A stretch of DNA of 64,000 bases from Dipteris shenzhenensis (lineage: Eukaryota; Polypodiophyta; Polypodiopsida; Gleicheniales): NCBI GenBank assembly GCA_047967505.1, contig CM106539.1. The stretch is one strand, 5' to 3'. The notes beneath the pieces are model-generated. The model worked only from the letters and a program-made list of their open reading frames with translations. It searched no databases and was not told where the DNA came from. Position 1 is the stretch's first letter; each line of letters opens with the position of its first letter. The position numbers were made by a program, and so were the translations under genes. Positions 11,540 through 22,645 of this stretch are shown here, piece by piece.

Positions 11540-11900
11540 GGGGGCGGCATCTTTCTATCTCCTCTCTCTAGAACCATTTGAAGGCAGGGGAGTTTTCTCT
11601 CTCTTCCGGATTTGCAACTTTCCTTTCTTTTTCGCCTTAGTTTCTTTGAGTTTTTCCACTTCGCCTACCATTTCATCTCCTTCTTCTTCATCGTCTTTTT
11701 CTTCCTCCTGCAAAACCCCCAATTTCTCTCCTTCCCCTACAATCAAATTTGTGCATCTCGCAGCTTCCGGTACTCTTCTTCTCGAGCCCTCTTGTACTCT
11801 TCCTGCAGTTTCCGTCCCCAATTTTGTCCCCCCCCCTTCTTCTCTAGGGTCCGATCACTCGCCTCTTCCCATCTTATCCCTCCTCAGCATTTCGTATCTT
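11540..11900 (+). other. Pyrimidine-rich tract, probable 5' leader
   Basis: The plus strand is dominated by C and T with many TCTTC and TTTCC runs. Such tracts are frequent in plant 5' leaders and near core promoters. The Ser/Phe-rich frames running through it (11,612-12,095) arise from the composition and are not proposed as genes. Confidence 0.5.
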
Positions 11901-12533
11901 TTGTTAGCGCCAATTGCGCACAGCATCTGCAACGCCTCCCCATGCCTATGTCTCGCTTGCTTTTTGGTTATTTGTACGCAACGCGATCCGACTCGTCAAG
12001 CATCTCTGGAGCGATGGGGCCGGCCTTTTCCCCCTTTTTGTGAGGTGGTTGACGCTGTGCTGTTTCCACGCGATGCAAGACGTATAACGTTTTAGTCTAG
12101 GCTCCCCTGCAATCCGTGCTGCTGTCTTCTTTTCCTTTTACGGCAAAATCAACCAGTGTACCTTCTTCACGATCTGATCGTGTATAGAAGGGGTATTCGT
12201 GCATGGCATGCGAATGGATTGAATACACGAATTTACTTCTCTTATTCCGCTGTCACCAAGTTCTGTTGCCCGCTTTGTTTTGGCTACCTAGCGTCCGTTC
12301 TTTTGTTGAGGTGGTTGGTGAAACATCCTCTGACCGTTGAGTTTACTTGAGTAAAGCATTCACAGAGTATCGGATGGAGGAGAGCGTGGTGAGGACGTAC
12401 CCCACTGTAATTCCAAAATTTTGGGCTGTCTCTGCAGGTGTTATCTGTAGCGGAATTGCTATTGCTTAGAAATGCTTCAGGATATAACAAGGTATTACTT
12501 GTAATTACTTTGAGATAATTGCCAACGCCAGCA

Positions 12534-14133
12534 ATGCCTGAGGCGGAACTGGCTTTGTGCCTTGCCGCAAAACCAGACAGAGATCATGAGGTACAAGAGG
12601 CTGCCAAGGCTGGTCTGGAGAGTGCGCATCGTCTCCTACATATTCTGCACCAACAGCAGCAGAGGCTTTTGTCAGAAGACTGCAGCACGGTTGCTGGTGA
12701 AGCCCTTTCAAAGTTTCGCAAGATGGTCAGCCTGTTGAGCAGGAAAGGACATGCAAGGGTCAGGCGAGGTCCCAGCAAGCCGAATGGTGCCCCTTCAGGT
12801 GGCCTGGAGCATGAGTTTATGGATGGTCCTCATCTTCGTCTGGATTGTCGCAGCACTCAGGAGCCTGTTTCTTTTGCCTCGTCTCCTCCTGAGCTTGGGC
12901 TTCTGCACAATATAGGGAAATATTTGCCACGCCAAAGCACTTCGGCAGGGGTAAGCAATGGAAGCATGGAAACACTATTTAGATACCAAAATCAAATGCT
13001 TCAACGACACACACTCCATGCTCAACCTCCCTTGCGAGTGCAGCCTCTTAATTGTCAGCCTGACTTTTTATTAAGAACTCCACACCTGAAAATGGATGAC
13101 TCGGTTACGTGCACGCCTCTGTCTTCTACAACGTCTTTCTTATCATCCCTCAGTATGGAGGGCAGCGTGTCCAAAGACAAGCACCTGATCCTTCATCCAT
13201 CATTTACCCATTTGCAAGAGCGAATAGGAGCTTCTCCTAAGAGGAAATGCTCTGGTAAGGGTGACGAAGCAGGAGGAAAGTGTGGAGCCAACGGGAGATG
13301 CCACTGCTCCAAAAGGAGGTAAGACATGGTTTTAGATTTTCCACTTCTAAGTAATATGTGATGATGAGGATAGAGTTTGCTTCGTGGACTTCATATGCTT
13401 TCCCCCCCTTGTTTCAATATGGGTATTCCAATCTCAGTATGGCTGGTTGCTATTGATAGCATTAGATCTGGTATGCAAGATTTTGGGTCTGGAACCCGCA
13501 TCTGTGTCTTTTGCTCTCTTCCCCCTTAACCCCACACCTGCATCCGTGTCTTTCTCTGTTCCCTGCCCCACTCCCATTGCCCTATAGCCCTGATGAGTGT
13601 ACATATCATGTTATTTAGTGATATGTCACTTGGAATGAAAGCATGTGATATTCTATATCTAGGATGATCGGGTGGATTTAAAGCATGGGTACTCTGTATT
13701 AAGGATTATCTCCCACTTTGCAGGAAACTAAGGGTTAGACGGACAATCCAAGTTCCAGCCATCAGCCCTAAGCTGGCTGATATCCCACCAGATGGCTTCT
13801 CATGGCGGAAATATGGGCAGAAGCCAATTAAAGGGTCTCCCCATCCCAGGTATCTGTTGCTTGTGTGCTTCAAGTTTCCAGTAAGTTTATTTTTATGTCA
13901 GTTCTTGTAAGTATCGAATCTGCCATGCAGGGAGGTTTCTGTTTAACATACAGGAAGATCTGTTGGTTTACAGGGGGTACTACAAATGCAGCAGCATGAA
14001 GGGCTGTCCTGCCAGAAAGCATGTAGAGCGCTCCTTAGATGATCCAACGATGTTGATTGTCACATATGAGGGGGATCACAACCATCCGCATATCATGTCA
14101 GATGGTGGTACTGTGGTTGTCCATTCTCAGTAA
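12534..14133 (+). CDS. WRKY transcription factor, group IId (three exons)
   Basis: A nuclear DNA-binding regulator expected to bind W-box sites. Exons are 12,534-13,318, 13,724-13,849 and 13,974-14,133, with GT-AG introns that both split Arg codons, giving 356 residues. The ATG at 12,534 follows an in-frame TAA at 12,516. Residues 18-45 ([16 protein letters not shown]) match the group IId N-terminal region. Residues 60-80 hold the C-motif, a calmodulin-binding segment in this group, here [15 protein letters not shown]: the usual HARF reads HARV. A plant zinc cluster has Cys at 239, 250, 256 and 258, followed by a basic SKRRKLRVRR stretch, a likely nuclear signal. WRKYGQK is at 289-295, and the zinc ligands are C309, C315, H339 and H341 (C-X5-C-X23-H-X-H). 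The intron in the Pro-Arg codon is the conserved WRKY-domain position. The frame is intact. Function in planta is inferred. Confidence 0.95.
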
Positions 14134-14544
14134 ACGGTGTGCATCTGTTGTTGAAAGTAACCTCCCATAATCTGTCAGTGATGGGCTTGGTGCAAGCATG
14201 TAGTCACAGTGAGTTTTCAAAAGGCGGGCACGAAAGGTCAAGTGATCCAAAAAATTGGCCAATTTTCACAGGAAATGGATCCACTCTGGGCTCATAGTCC
14301 AATTACCATGTGTCATGGGCAGGCTGAAGTTCCAGCACCAATGTCTTGCATTTGGTTCAACATCAAAGCACAGGCTTTGGCATTGCTTTACATGGCTATT
14401 GCCTGCAGCTGCATTTTCAAAGCAGACTCGGCTGCTAGTTTTGTAAGCACAAAATAGCTAGAGACTTCCAGAACTTGCTGAATAGAATCCCCAAAGTTTT
14501 CATTGGAATCAAGGACGCCTGGTTGCATTTTTGTGTCTCCAACC

Positions 14545-16013
14545 AGTTGTGCAACATGATCTTTAGTTTACTCGACTGGCACCAACTGTGGGCATTCTGG
14601 GGTATGTAAGAGAGATGCTGAGCATTTACACGTATCCAGCTGGTTTGATCAATTGACTGCATATGAAAGTCCGATGGTGCAATTGATAATGTACATTTGT
14701 AAAACCAGGAGTCTTCTTTTGATGTTCATCAAAATTTTGGGCTGTGAAGCTTGTGTTAAGTTTTTTGCTATCATCTTCCGGTTTTCTTGGCGCAAAAGGG
14801 ATACAGCTTACACCAAATTTAGAGTCTCTTGCCCCATGTGAATTATATTTCTCCTAGTAACTGGGTATGCAATCCAACTAAGTTGAGCTTGACTTCGCAA
14901 TTTGAGTACAAGTGCAATAAAATTGATGTGCTAATTTGAGTTCAACACCAACAATTTATCACAACAATATCATTCAACACATTTACATAAAGCGATAGGT
15001 TTAGAAGAAAACATCATGTCACATATCACATATCTAAGTGGGGTGAGCAAAGATAGGCTCCCGTTTGGAGGGTAGCAATTATAATATGAGAGACGCAGCA
15101 ATTGGATTGCATGCCTAGTTGGCCTATCCTTTGAACTTATTAGGGGGAATCAGCAACATAGATGAGAAAGTGCCGAGTGAGCTTATCTCAGTTCCTTTTC
15201 TTATAATTCATTTTGTAGGATTTGCTCCCGCTTCCATTGGATGGTAGTGTCTATAGCTATTCAATCCTTAATGTGGCCACAACATCACATACCTTTACTC
15301 TGAAACGCCCTCCAATAGTCTTGTAGCAAAAGGTGCTAGCACTTCTACGACATTTGGAAGTCAAAGATGATTGCAAGTAGTCCAAAGTAACTCAGCTTTT
15401 TGTTGTCCATGCTTTTGTTCATATTAATGCCATTTCTACCTAAATTTTGCATTTTGTGTGACGATGATTGCATTCATGCCCTTTAATAGCCATTGATTAG
15501 AGTCCTTACAAGAGCGTTGGGCTTCCCACATGGAACCAATAGGTCATGCTTACCTTACTAAAGCAAATTGTTTGATTTGCTATTGTAGTTGTGCTCTTCA
15601 TGAGGGTGTGACTATAGAGCATTGTCATTGGAATAATAGCCATTGCTTATTAGATTATTTCTTGGAGTTTGTCTTGGTGGATTATTATGTGTGCATGCAA
15701 CTAGAAGTGAAGGCTTTTGCTTTCCTTGGATATCAAAAGAGATGGAGTTCCTTGAAAAGGGGAAAAAAAAGACAAGTGCAAGATCAAGGGCACAATTCCC
15801 TCGACTTAGTGAAACTAAGGCTCCTGTAATTTTGTATTCATGGTCTAGTTTATGACCAAGTTTGCTAATGTGGAGCTCAGTGGTTTGCTAAAAGATTGCC
15901 ATAGTATTAGTGCTCAAGCACATGAAATTTACCCCCACATGTTGCATTTTTTGCACCTCAAATTTAAGTAATGAGAGACCACCACTGGCTTCAAGAAATA
16001 GGAATTCAATTAA
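14545..16013. repeat. Tandem duplication I, copy 1
   Basis: Begins about 410 bp after the WRKY stop codon and aligns with 16,150-17,517 at an offset near 1.6 kb. Shared landmarks include GGGCATTCTGGGGTATG (14,590 and 16,192) and ACCCCCACATGTTGCATTTT near the end. Substitutions and indels are common, so it is not recent. Apart from a possible WRKY 3' UTR portion, no coding content was recognised. Confidence 0.85.
14916..14922 (+). terminator. Candidate polyadenylation signal of the WRKY gene
   Basis: AATAAAA lies 783 bp past the stop codon. The distance is long for a plant 3' UTR, and weaker signals closer to the stop are possible. The same motif recurs in the second copy of the tandem duplication near 16,530. 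Confidence 0.3.
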
Positions 16014-16149
16014 ACTTGACCGAGACAAGCAATTCGCTCTTGCATGGGTTTTCCATGGTTTGTGGACAATTTAAAAGTTGAACTTTTGCAACAAAAGCAT
16101 CCAACAAACTAATTGACCTTGAATCACCATCTTCTTTATCAAGTGTAAC

Positions 16150-17517
16150 AATGCTTGATAATCTTTAGTTTACTTGACTAGCACCAACTATGGGCATTCT
16201 GGGGTATGTAAGAGAGATGCTAAGCATTTACATGTATATGGTTTGATCAATTGAAAATTCAATGGTGCAAGTGATAATGTACATTTCTAAAACCAGGAGT
16301 CTGCTTTTGAAGTTTGCCAAAATTTTGGGCTGTGAAGCTGGTGTTAAGTCTTTTGCAATCATCTTCTCAATTGTCTTGGCGCTTGTATAGAGAAAGGGAT
16401 ACAGCTTACACCAAATTTAGAGTCTATTGCCCCATGTGAATTATATTTCTCCTAGTAACTAGCTAAGAATTTGAGAATGGTATGGGTACGCAATCCAATT
16501 AAGTTGAGCTTGACCTTGCAATTTGAGTACACGTGCAATAAAATTGGTATGTCCATCTTTAAATTACAATTTGGAGACAAAAAGAATAGCTAATTTGAGT
16601 TAGACACCAACAATTTATCACGACAACATCAATTAGCACATTCACATAAAGGGAAAGGTTTAGAAGATAAACATCATGTCACATATCACATATCTAAGTG
16701 GGGTCCCTTTGGAGGGTAGAATTATAATATGAGTGGGCCTAGCCTTTGAACTTAGTTGGAGTGAGCTTATCTGAGTTCCTTTTCTCGCAATTCATTTTTT
16801 AGGATTCAATCCTTAATGTGGCCACAATTTCATGCACATTTGGAAGTCAAAGGTAATTGCAAGTAGTCGCAAGTAACATAGCTTTTTGTTGTCCGTGCTT
16901 TTGTTCATTTGCTATTGTTCATATTAATGCCATTCCTACCTAAGTTTTGCATTCATGCCGTCTAATAGCCATTGATTAGAGTCTTTGCAAGAGCATTGGA
17001 CTTCACATATGGAACCATTCACTCACATGAATAATAGGTCATGCTTATCTTATTAAATCTTGCAAATTGTTTGATTCGTTATTATAGTTGTGCTCTTTAT
17101 GAGGCTGCGACTATAGAGCATTGTCAATAGAATAATCGCCATTGCTCATTAGATTATTTCTTGCAGATTGACTTATGTGGATTAATATGTGTGTGTGCAA
17201 CTAGAAGTGAGAGCGTTTGCATCCCTTGGATATCAGCAGAAGAGATGGAGTTCCTTAAAAAGGGTGAAAACAAGGACAAGTGCAAGATCAAGGGCACAAT
17301 TCCCTCGTATTAGTGAAACTAAGGCTTATACAATATCGTATTCATGGTCTCTTTATGACAAAATTTTCTAATGTGCAACTCAATGGTTTGCTAAAGATTG
17401 CCATAGTATTAGCACTCAAGCAAATGAAATTTACCCCCACATGTTGCATTTTTGGCGCCTCAAATTTAACTAATGAGAGACCGCCACTGGTTGCAAGAAT
17501 TAGGAATTCAATTACTT
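16150..17517. repeat. Tandem duplication I, copy 2
   Basis: The partner of 14,545-16,013, about 100 bp shorter through scattered deletions. It carries no WRKY coding exon, so the duplication did not include the gene body. Its last about 75 bp are the beginning of duplication II. Confidence 0.85.
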
Positions 17518-18831
17518 GAGATTAGAATTTTTGAACATATGGGACATTGTAGCCTCTCATGGTATTGGGCCCTTTACCCTTGTTGTCACTTTTTCTCTCC
17601 TTTCCAATTCTGAGGGTTTCAGTCACCTACAGTTATACCGTTGCTCATTGTAGTATATGAGTTCACGAATCTTTACATACATATTCCGATGAGAGGTGTA
17701 GGCTAAAGCGTGGAAAAAAGCAATTTTTTTTTCTTTTTCAAGAAACAGACTTCTATTAAGTAAGAGAAAAAACCCGCGAGAGCTAGCTCAAGGCGGAGTA
17801 CATAATGAAACATAGAAAGCAGTTTTGGTATGCGCTTAGGTGCAAAAGAAGTGATAATCACAAGGTTTGATGAAGGTTCTCACCTCCATAGGTGTTGAAG
17901 GGTTTAGGAAAGTGTTGTAGGGTTTTGAAGGAGGGAGGGTTGAGAAATCTATGTAGGGGTTTAAGCTTGAGAGGGGATTGTAGGAATTTAGGATGAGTTA
18001 AAGGTAGAGGGGTGGAGCTAGTCTCCGAGATGGATTCATAGGATTAAGATTGGGGAGGAATGAACAAGGTTGAGAAGGAGGCACGTTGACACTTGGTTCT
18101 ACTCCCTACCCTTTCACCTTACCATGTCCTCGGTGCCCAGTGCATGCAAAGTGCCTTGGTTGAAGTGCCCTCTCTTGCACTCCTTAGTGAGACTGGCTCA
18201 CATATCTACCAGTGATTGGTTGCAGAATCACGTAGTGTAGTAACGGGGTCTGCATTGTGTGGAAGAAAACCATATGAAGATGGGTGGAAGAGAAAAAAAG
18301 CAAGTACAAAAAGTAATATAACATTGAAATGAAATGCTTGTATAATCAAGGCATTCAGCCAATACTTGCATCCATTGTTCAATCTTGAGAGTTAATGCCT
18401 ATCTCTTGAATCATTGTGATGGCTTGTAAGGCTGCACAGAATCATGCCTCGACTTAAGGCGAACCACTCAACCTTGCATCTGGGCTCAAGGATCCCTTGG
18501 ACTTGTCTCTCATGCAAGAGTTTATGAGACAAAAGCCACTCATTCTCATTTACAAACAACAATTTATAGACTGGTTCCATGTACCAAGTGGTTCTAGCAA
18601 CCGATCTGCTACTTCCTAAGAGGGAACCTCACTCAACCGTGCTAAGGACTATTGGATTGCTTTGGTGTCACCATGCTACTTGTTCTTGTTTCCTGTAACT
18701 TCGCTGCTCAACGCTTGGCTACCTATTGAGCCAACCAAGGTGTTTGGTCGTCAGGCCCCTAGTCAGGTTCTTGTGTTAACCAATGAATCAACACTTCGCC
18801 TTGACTAAACTTCATCTGTGTCATTTGCATT
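17444..18831. repeat. Tandem duplication II, copy 1
   Basis: Almost identical to 18,835-20,191 at an offset of 1,391 bp, from TTGCATTTTTGGCG to TTCATCTGTGTC. A minus-strand frame (18,392-18,580, starting MEPVYKLLFVNENEWLL) is repeated in copy 2 but matches no family I know. The unit is probably part of an unclassified repeat. Confidence 0.92.
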
Positions 18832-18834
18832 TTT

Positions 18835-20191
18835 GGCGCCTCAAATTTAACTAATGAGAGACCGCCACTGGTTGCAAGAATTAGGAATTCAATTACTTGA
18901 GATTAGAATTTTTGAACATATGGGACATTGTAACCTCTCATGGTATTGGGCCCTTTACCCTTGTTGTCACTTTTTCTCTCCTTTCCAATTCTGAGGGTTT
19001 CAGTCACCTATAGTTATATCGTTGCTCATTGTAGTATATGAGTTCACAAATCTTTACATACATATTCCGATGAGAGGTGTAGGCTAAAGCATAGAAAGCA
19101 ATTTTTTTTGTTTTTCAAGAAAGAGACTTCTATTAAGTAAGAGAAAAAACCCGCGAGAGCTAGCTCAAAGCGGAATACATAATGAAACATAGAAAGTAGT
19201 TTTGGTATGCGCTTAGGTGCAAAAGAAGTGATAATCACAAGGTTTGATGAAGGTTCTCACCTCTATAGGTGTTGAAGGGTTTAGGAAAGTGTTGTAGGGT
19301 TTTGAAGGAGGGAGGGTTGAGAAATATATATAGGGGTTTAAGCTTGAGAGGGGATTGTAGGAATTTAGGATGAGTTAAATGTAGAGGGGTGGAGCTAGTC
19401 TCCCTGATGGACTCATAGGATTAAGGTTGGGGAGGAATGAACAAGGTTGAGAAGGAGGCATGTTGACACTTGGTTCTACTCCCTACCCTTTCACCTTACC
19501 ACGTCCTTGGTGCCCAGTGCGTGCAAAGTGCCTTGGTTGAAGTGCCCTCTCTTGTACTCCTCAGTGAGACTGGCTCACATATCTACCAGTGATTGGTTGC
19601 ATAATCATGTAGTGTAGTAACGGGGTCTGCATTGTGTGGAAGAAAACCATATGAAGATGCGTGGAAGAGAAAAAAAGCAAGTACAAAAAGTAATATAACA
19701 TTGAAATGCAATGCTTGTATAATCAAGGCATTCAGCCAATCCTTGCATCCATTGTTCAATCTTGAGAGTTGATGCCTATCTCTTGAATCATTGTGATGGC
19801 TTGTAAGGCTGCACAGAATCACGCCTTGACTAACCACTCAACCTTGCATCTGGGCTCAAGGATCACTTGGACTTGTCTCTCATGCAAGAGTCTATGAGCC
19901 AAAAGCCACTCATTCTCATTTACAAACAACAATTTATAGACTGGTTCGATGTACCAAGTGGTTCTAGCAACCGACCTGCTAATTCCTAAGAGGAACCTCA
20001 CTCAACCCCGTTAAGGACCATTGGATTGCTTCGGTGTCACCACGCTACTTGTTCTTGTTTCCTGGAACTTCGCCGCTCAACGCTTGGCTACCTACTGAGC
20101 TAACCAAGGTGTTTGGTCATCAGGCCCTTAGTCAGGTTCTTGTGTCAATCAATGAATCAACACTTCGCCTTGACTAAACTTCATCTGTGTC
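18835..20191. repeat. Tandem duplication II, copy 2
   Basis: A close copy of 17,444-18,831 with a few small deletions (one near 19,830 removes about 10 bp). It starts again within the tail sequence of duplication I, so the junction reuses the sequence that ended the first duplication. Confidence 0.92.
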
Positions 20192-20899
20192 CTGATGCAT
20201 ACTATTCTGCGGATAGGAAGGAGTCTTCAACAATTGAAATTTCATTGACTCCTTAGTGCTCCAACAAAGCTGGTGCAGGAAAGGTAGCTTGGGGGGCCAC
20301 GATTCTTCGGCCTATATGAGCTCGCTCCCTTTTTGAAGAGGTTGGGTAAATGGGGACTCCAAGCCCATAGCTAAGGAACCAAAAGCCGGGGTCAAAAATC
20401 TAGTCATTGGAGGGGGTGAAGATGTATGGGGCACCTTTCTAATAAAGATAGACTCGGGAAAAATGGCATTAGTGGCCATATGCACCGGAGTAAATCAACG
20501 AGAAAACAAGGGAAGGGATCAAGGGTAGTAGAAATAGGTGTAGAGGTGGAAATAGAGGTAATTAGTGGGGAGGAAACAACCGTTTCAAAAGTAGGAACCT
20601 TATCAGAAGCAAGGATAGACTCATTAACAAAAATGGGTGTAAAAGCAAGAGTGGTGGTGGTAGCAGACGTCGATAGAGACAGTTCAACAGTGACATCAGT
20701 AGAAATTGAGAAAAAGATAATAGGAATGGAGGCAACAATTGTTATGCATGAGGAAGTAGACGCTAAGGTGGAAGGAAAAGCCTTGCAGTAATAAAAATAA
20801 AGATCGGTGGCAAGGCTGGGGGTACTGGGGTCTAAGCAATGATACTGGCCGGAGGCACAGGCTAGGGTACTTGTCCCAAAGCAAGCCGATAGCAAGCCG
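20192..20899. other. Unassigned stretch next to the gypsy remnant
   Basis: The minus strand has a Ser/Thr/Pro-rich open stretch (20,404-20,895) lacking any recognised motif. It lies downstream of the minus-strand gypsy integrase and may be its pol tail or 3' untranslated sequence. Composition alone can explain its openness. Confidence 0.4.
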
Positions 20900-22250
20900 A
20901 TATTGTATCATGCAAAGTGGTAGACCCAACTTGTTGTGGGCTTGGCCTTTTTCCACCTTCTTGATTTATTGGTCAAAGGCCTTAGTGAACATAGTAAGCT
21001 AGTGCACTAGAAGGCTCATGCGGTAGGCTGAAGCAGCAAGTTGTACAAAATTTCAGGTGATATTACCCGTACTCTTTTCAAACCAATGAACTTTGACTGA
21101 GAATAAAAGAAGGGCTAGATTGGATAGCTTTTGGCTCACGAAGATGATGCTTGGCAGCAACCCATAGACTTGGTACTAGGAATTCTAGAGGAACTAGTGC
21201 ATCCAACCCAAAAGCCATTTTGAAAGCGGTCAAATTAGTTGTGACTATGTAAACAGTGCAGTAAACCCATAAGGTTGCATGGTGCTTGGTGCCCCAATCC
21301 CGTTGATGGGTGCTAATGAGCTTGATGAGTTTATTGGAAGACTCGGCTTGTTGGCCATTGCAACATGGGTAATAAGTTGTAGTAACCCGGTGTAGTAACA
21401 AGAATTCTTTGGTTAGGAATTCAAATACTTCATTTATAGAGTGAGTTCCTTTGTCACTGACATATCCTATAGGGCATCCAAATTTGCATATAATATTCTC
21501 AAACAAGAATTTAGCCGTGCTACTAGCTAAACTATCTCTCATTATCTTGGGCTCAACCCACTTAGTTGCATAGTCTATGGTGGCTGCCATAACATATTTG
21601 TTCTACATATACTGGTTGTTCTTGAATGGACCCATAAAATCTAAGCCCCATTGTTGAAAATCCTCCCAGGGTTGACTTAGTTGAAGGAGGGCATCCAAAT
21701 CTACATATGATATTCTCAAACAAGAATTTAGCCATCCTACCAGCTGAATTATCTCTCATTGCCTTAGCCTCAACCCACATAGTTGCATAGTCTATGGCTG
21801 CCAGAACATATTTGTTCTATGTATATTGGTCGGTCTTGAATGGACCCTTAAATACTAAGCACCATCATTGAAAAGCCTCCCAAGGTTGACTTGGTTGAAG
21901 GGGCATAGGATCCTTTGGACTTATTCGGCTTGTTTGTTGGCAAACATCACATCTAGCATATCAAGCATAAGAGTCTTTAAATAAGATTTCCCACCATAGC
22001 CCGGCTGCAAGTACTTTCCAAGCTGTTAAGTCTCCACCAATTTATCCACCAGCAAGTCTAGAGTGAGCCTCAGTGAGAATGACTTCCCGCTCATGTGGCA
22101 AAACCCATTGGCATAATATACCATCAACTCCTTGTCTATACAAACGACCACCAATCAACAAGTAATGCTAGACTTTTAAAGCTAATTGTCTACACCTATC
22201 CTTGGTCATATGCTTCGAAAAGGTTGGTTCAAGATTGGATTTGACATGGA
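20900..22250 (-). pseudogene. Ty3/gypsy integrase region, broken and internally duplicated
   Basis: Read from high to low coordinates: the pre-integrase linker (HYLLIGGRLYRQGVDGILCQ, PHEREVILTEAHSRLAGG), an H2C2-type zinc-binding end (CDVCQQTSRISPKDPMPL, about 21,950) and the integrase core. The core start occurs twice. An incomplete copy (about 21,700-21,860) breaks off after IICRFGCP, and a longer copy (21,078-21,590) reads DYATKWVEPKIMRDS, FENIICKFGCPIGYVSDKGT and YYPCCNGQQAESSNKLIK. This core normally catalyses insertion of element cDNA. Frame changes and stops show it is dead. Protease, reverse transcriptase and LTRs are not visible nearby. Confidence 0.88.
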
Positions 22251-22298
22251 ACTCAATCCTAAGGATGATGATGATGGCCTTTGCAATAAAAGTCTAGG

Positions 22299-22380
22299 TA
22301 CTACTTGAAGAGGAGGGCTTCCCATTAAACATTCATAGCTACTACTCAAAGAGGAGGGCTTCCCATCAAACATTCATAGG
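22299..22380. repeat. 41-bp imperfect tandem duplication
   Basis: Two 41-bp units with a few differences, centred on AGAGGAGGGCTTCCCAT and ending ACATTCATAG, within decayed gypsy sequence. Confidence 0.85.
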
Positions 22381-22645
22381 CATCTTGTTTCATGCACAAG
22401 GGGCCTACATGTACTGAGAGATAAGGCATATTTCTTTCATCCTGATCCATCATTGGCATAGATATAGGAGATTCTTATTGTCCACTGGCATGTCCCAATT
22501 GAGACTGGTAAATGCATGTAACATTTTGAGTTGCAATTGTATCCACTGAATCCGAGATCTTCCTTCAAGGTGATCATCTAATTTTAGGACTGCAGCAAGA
22601 CTTGGTACAACGTTGATGTGCTTTGTTGCAATAGATCCTATACTG

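Larger units (their letters stand above)
10130..12533 (+). promoter_or_regulatory. Upstream region and probable 5' leader of the WRKY gene
   Basis: Base composition shifts to higher GC and more CpG than in the flanking transposon DNA, and no mobile-element motif is visible. This is what a host promoter looks like in a repeat-rich genome. It contains TATA-like sequences at 10,541 and 11,141, three W-box cores, an inverted repeat at 10,590-10,624 and a pyrimidine-rich tract at 11,540-11,900. A sequence like an intron acceptor (TCTCTGCAG) ends at 12,437, so a 5' UTR intron is possible. The transcription start cannot be determined from sequence. Open frames inside the region overlap one another and lack conserved domains. 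Confidence 0.55.

Noticed and set aside
11612-12095. Two long overlapping plus-strand frames before the WRKY gene
   Set aside because: They follow the pyrimidine-rich composition, overlap in different frames and have no domain. A leader role is more likely.
12519-12533. Earlier WRKY start at a TTG codon
   Set aside because: TTG is not a normal nuclear start. ATG at 12,534 follows an in-frame TAA and begins the conserved region.
16150-17517. Second WRKY copy in the tandem duplication
   Set aside because: No WRKYGQK, zinc-ligand or zinc-cluster sequence is present. The duplication starts after the stop codon.
20404-20895. Ser/Thr-rich secreted or cell-wall protein on the minus strand
   Set aside because: No ATG context, signal peptide or conserved motif. 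It lies in decayed gypsy sequence and its openness follows composition.
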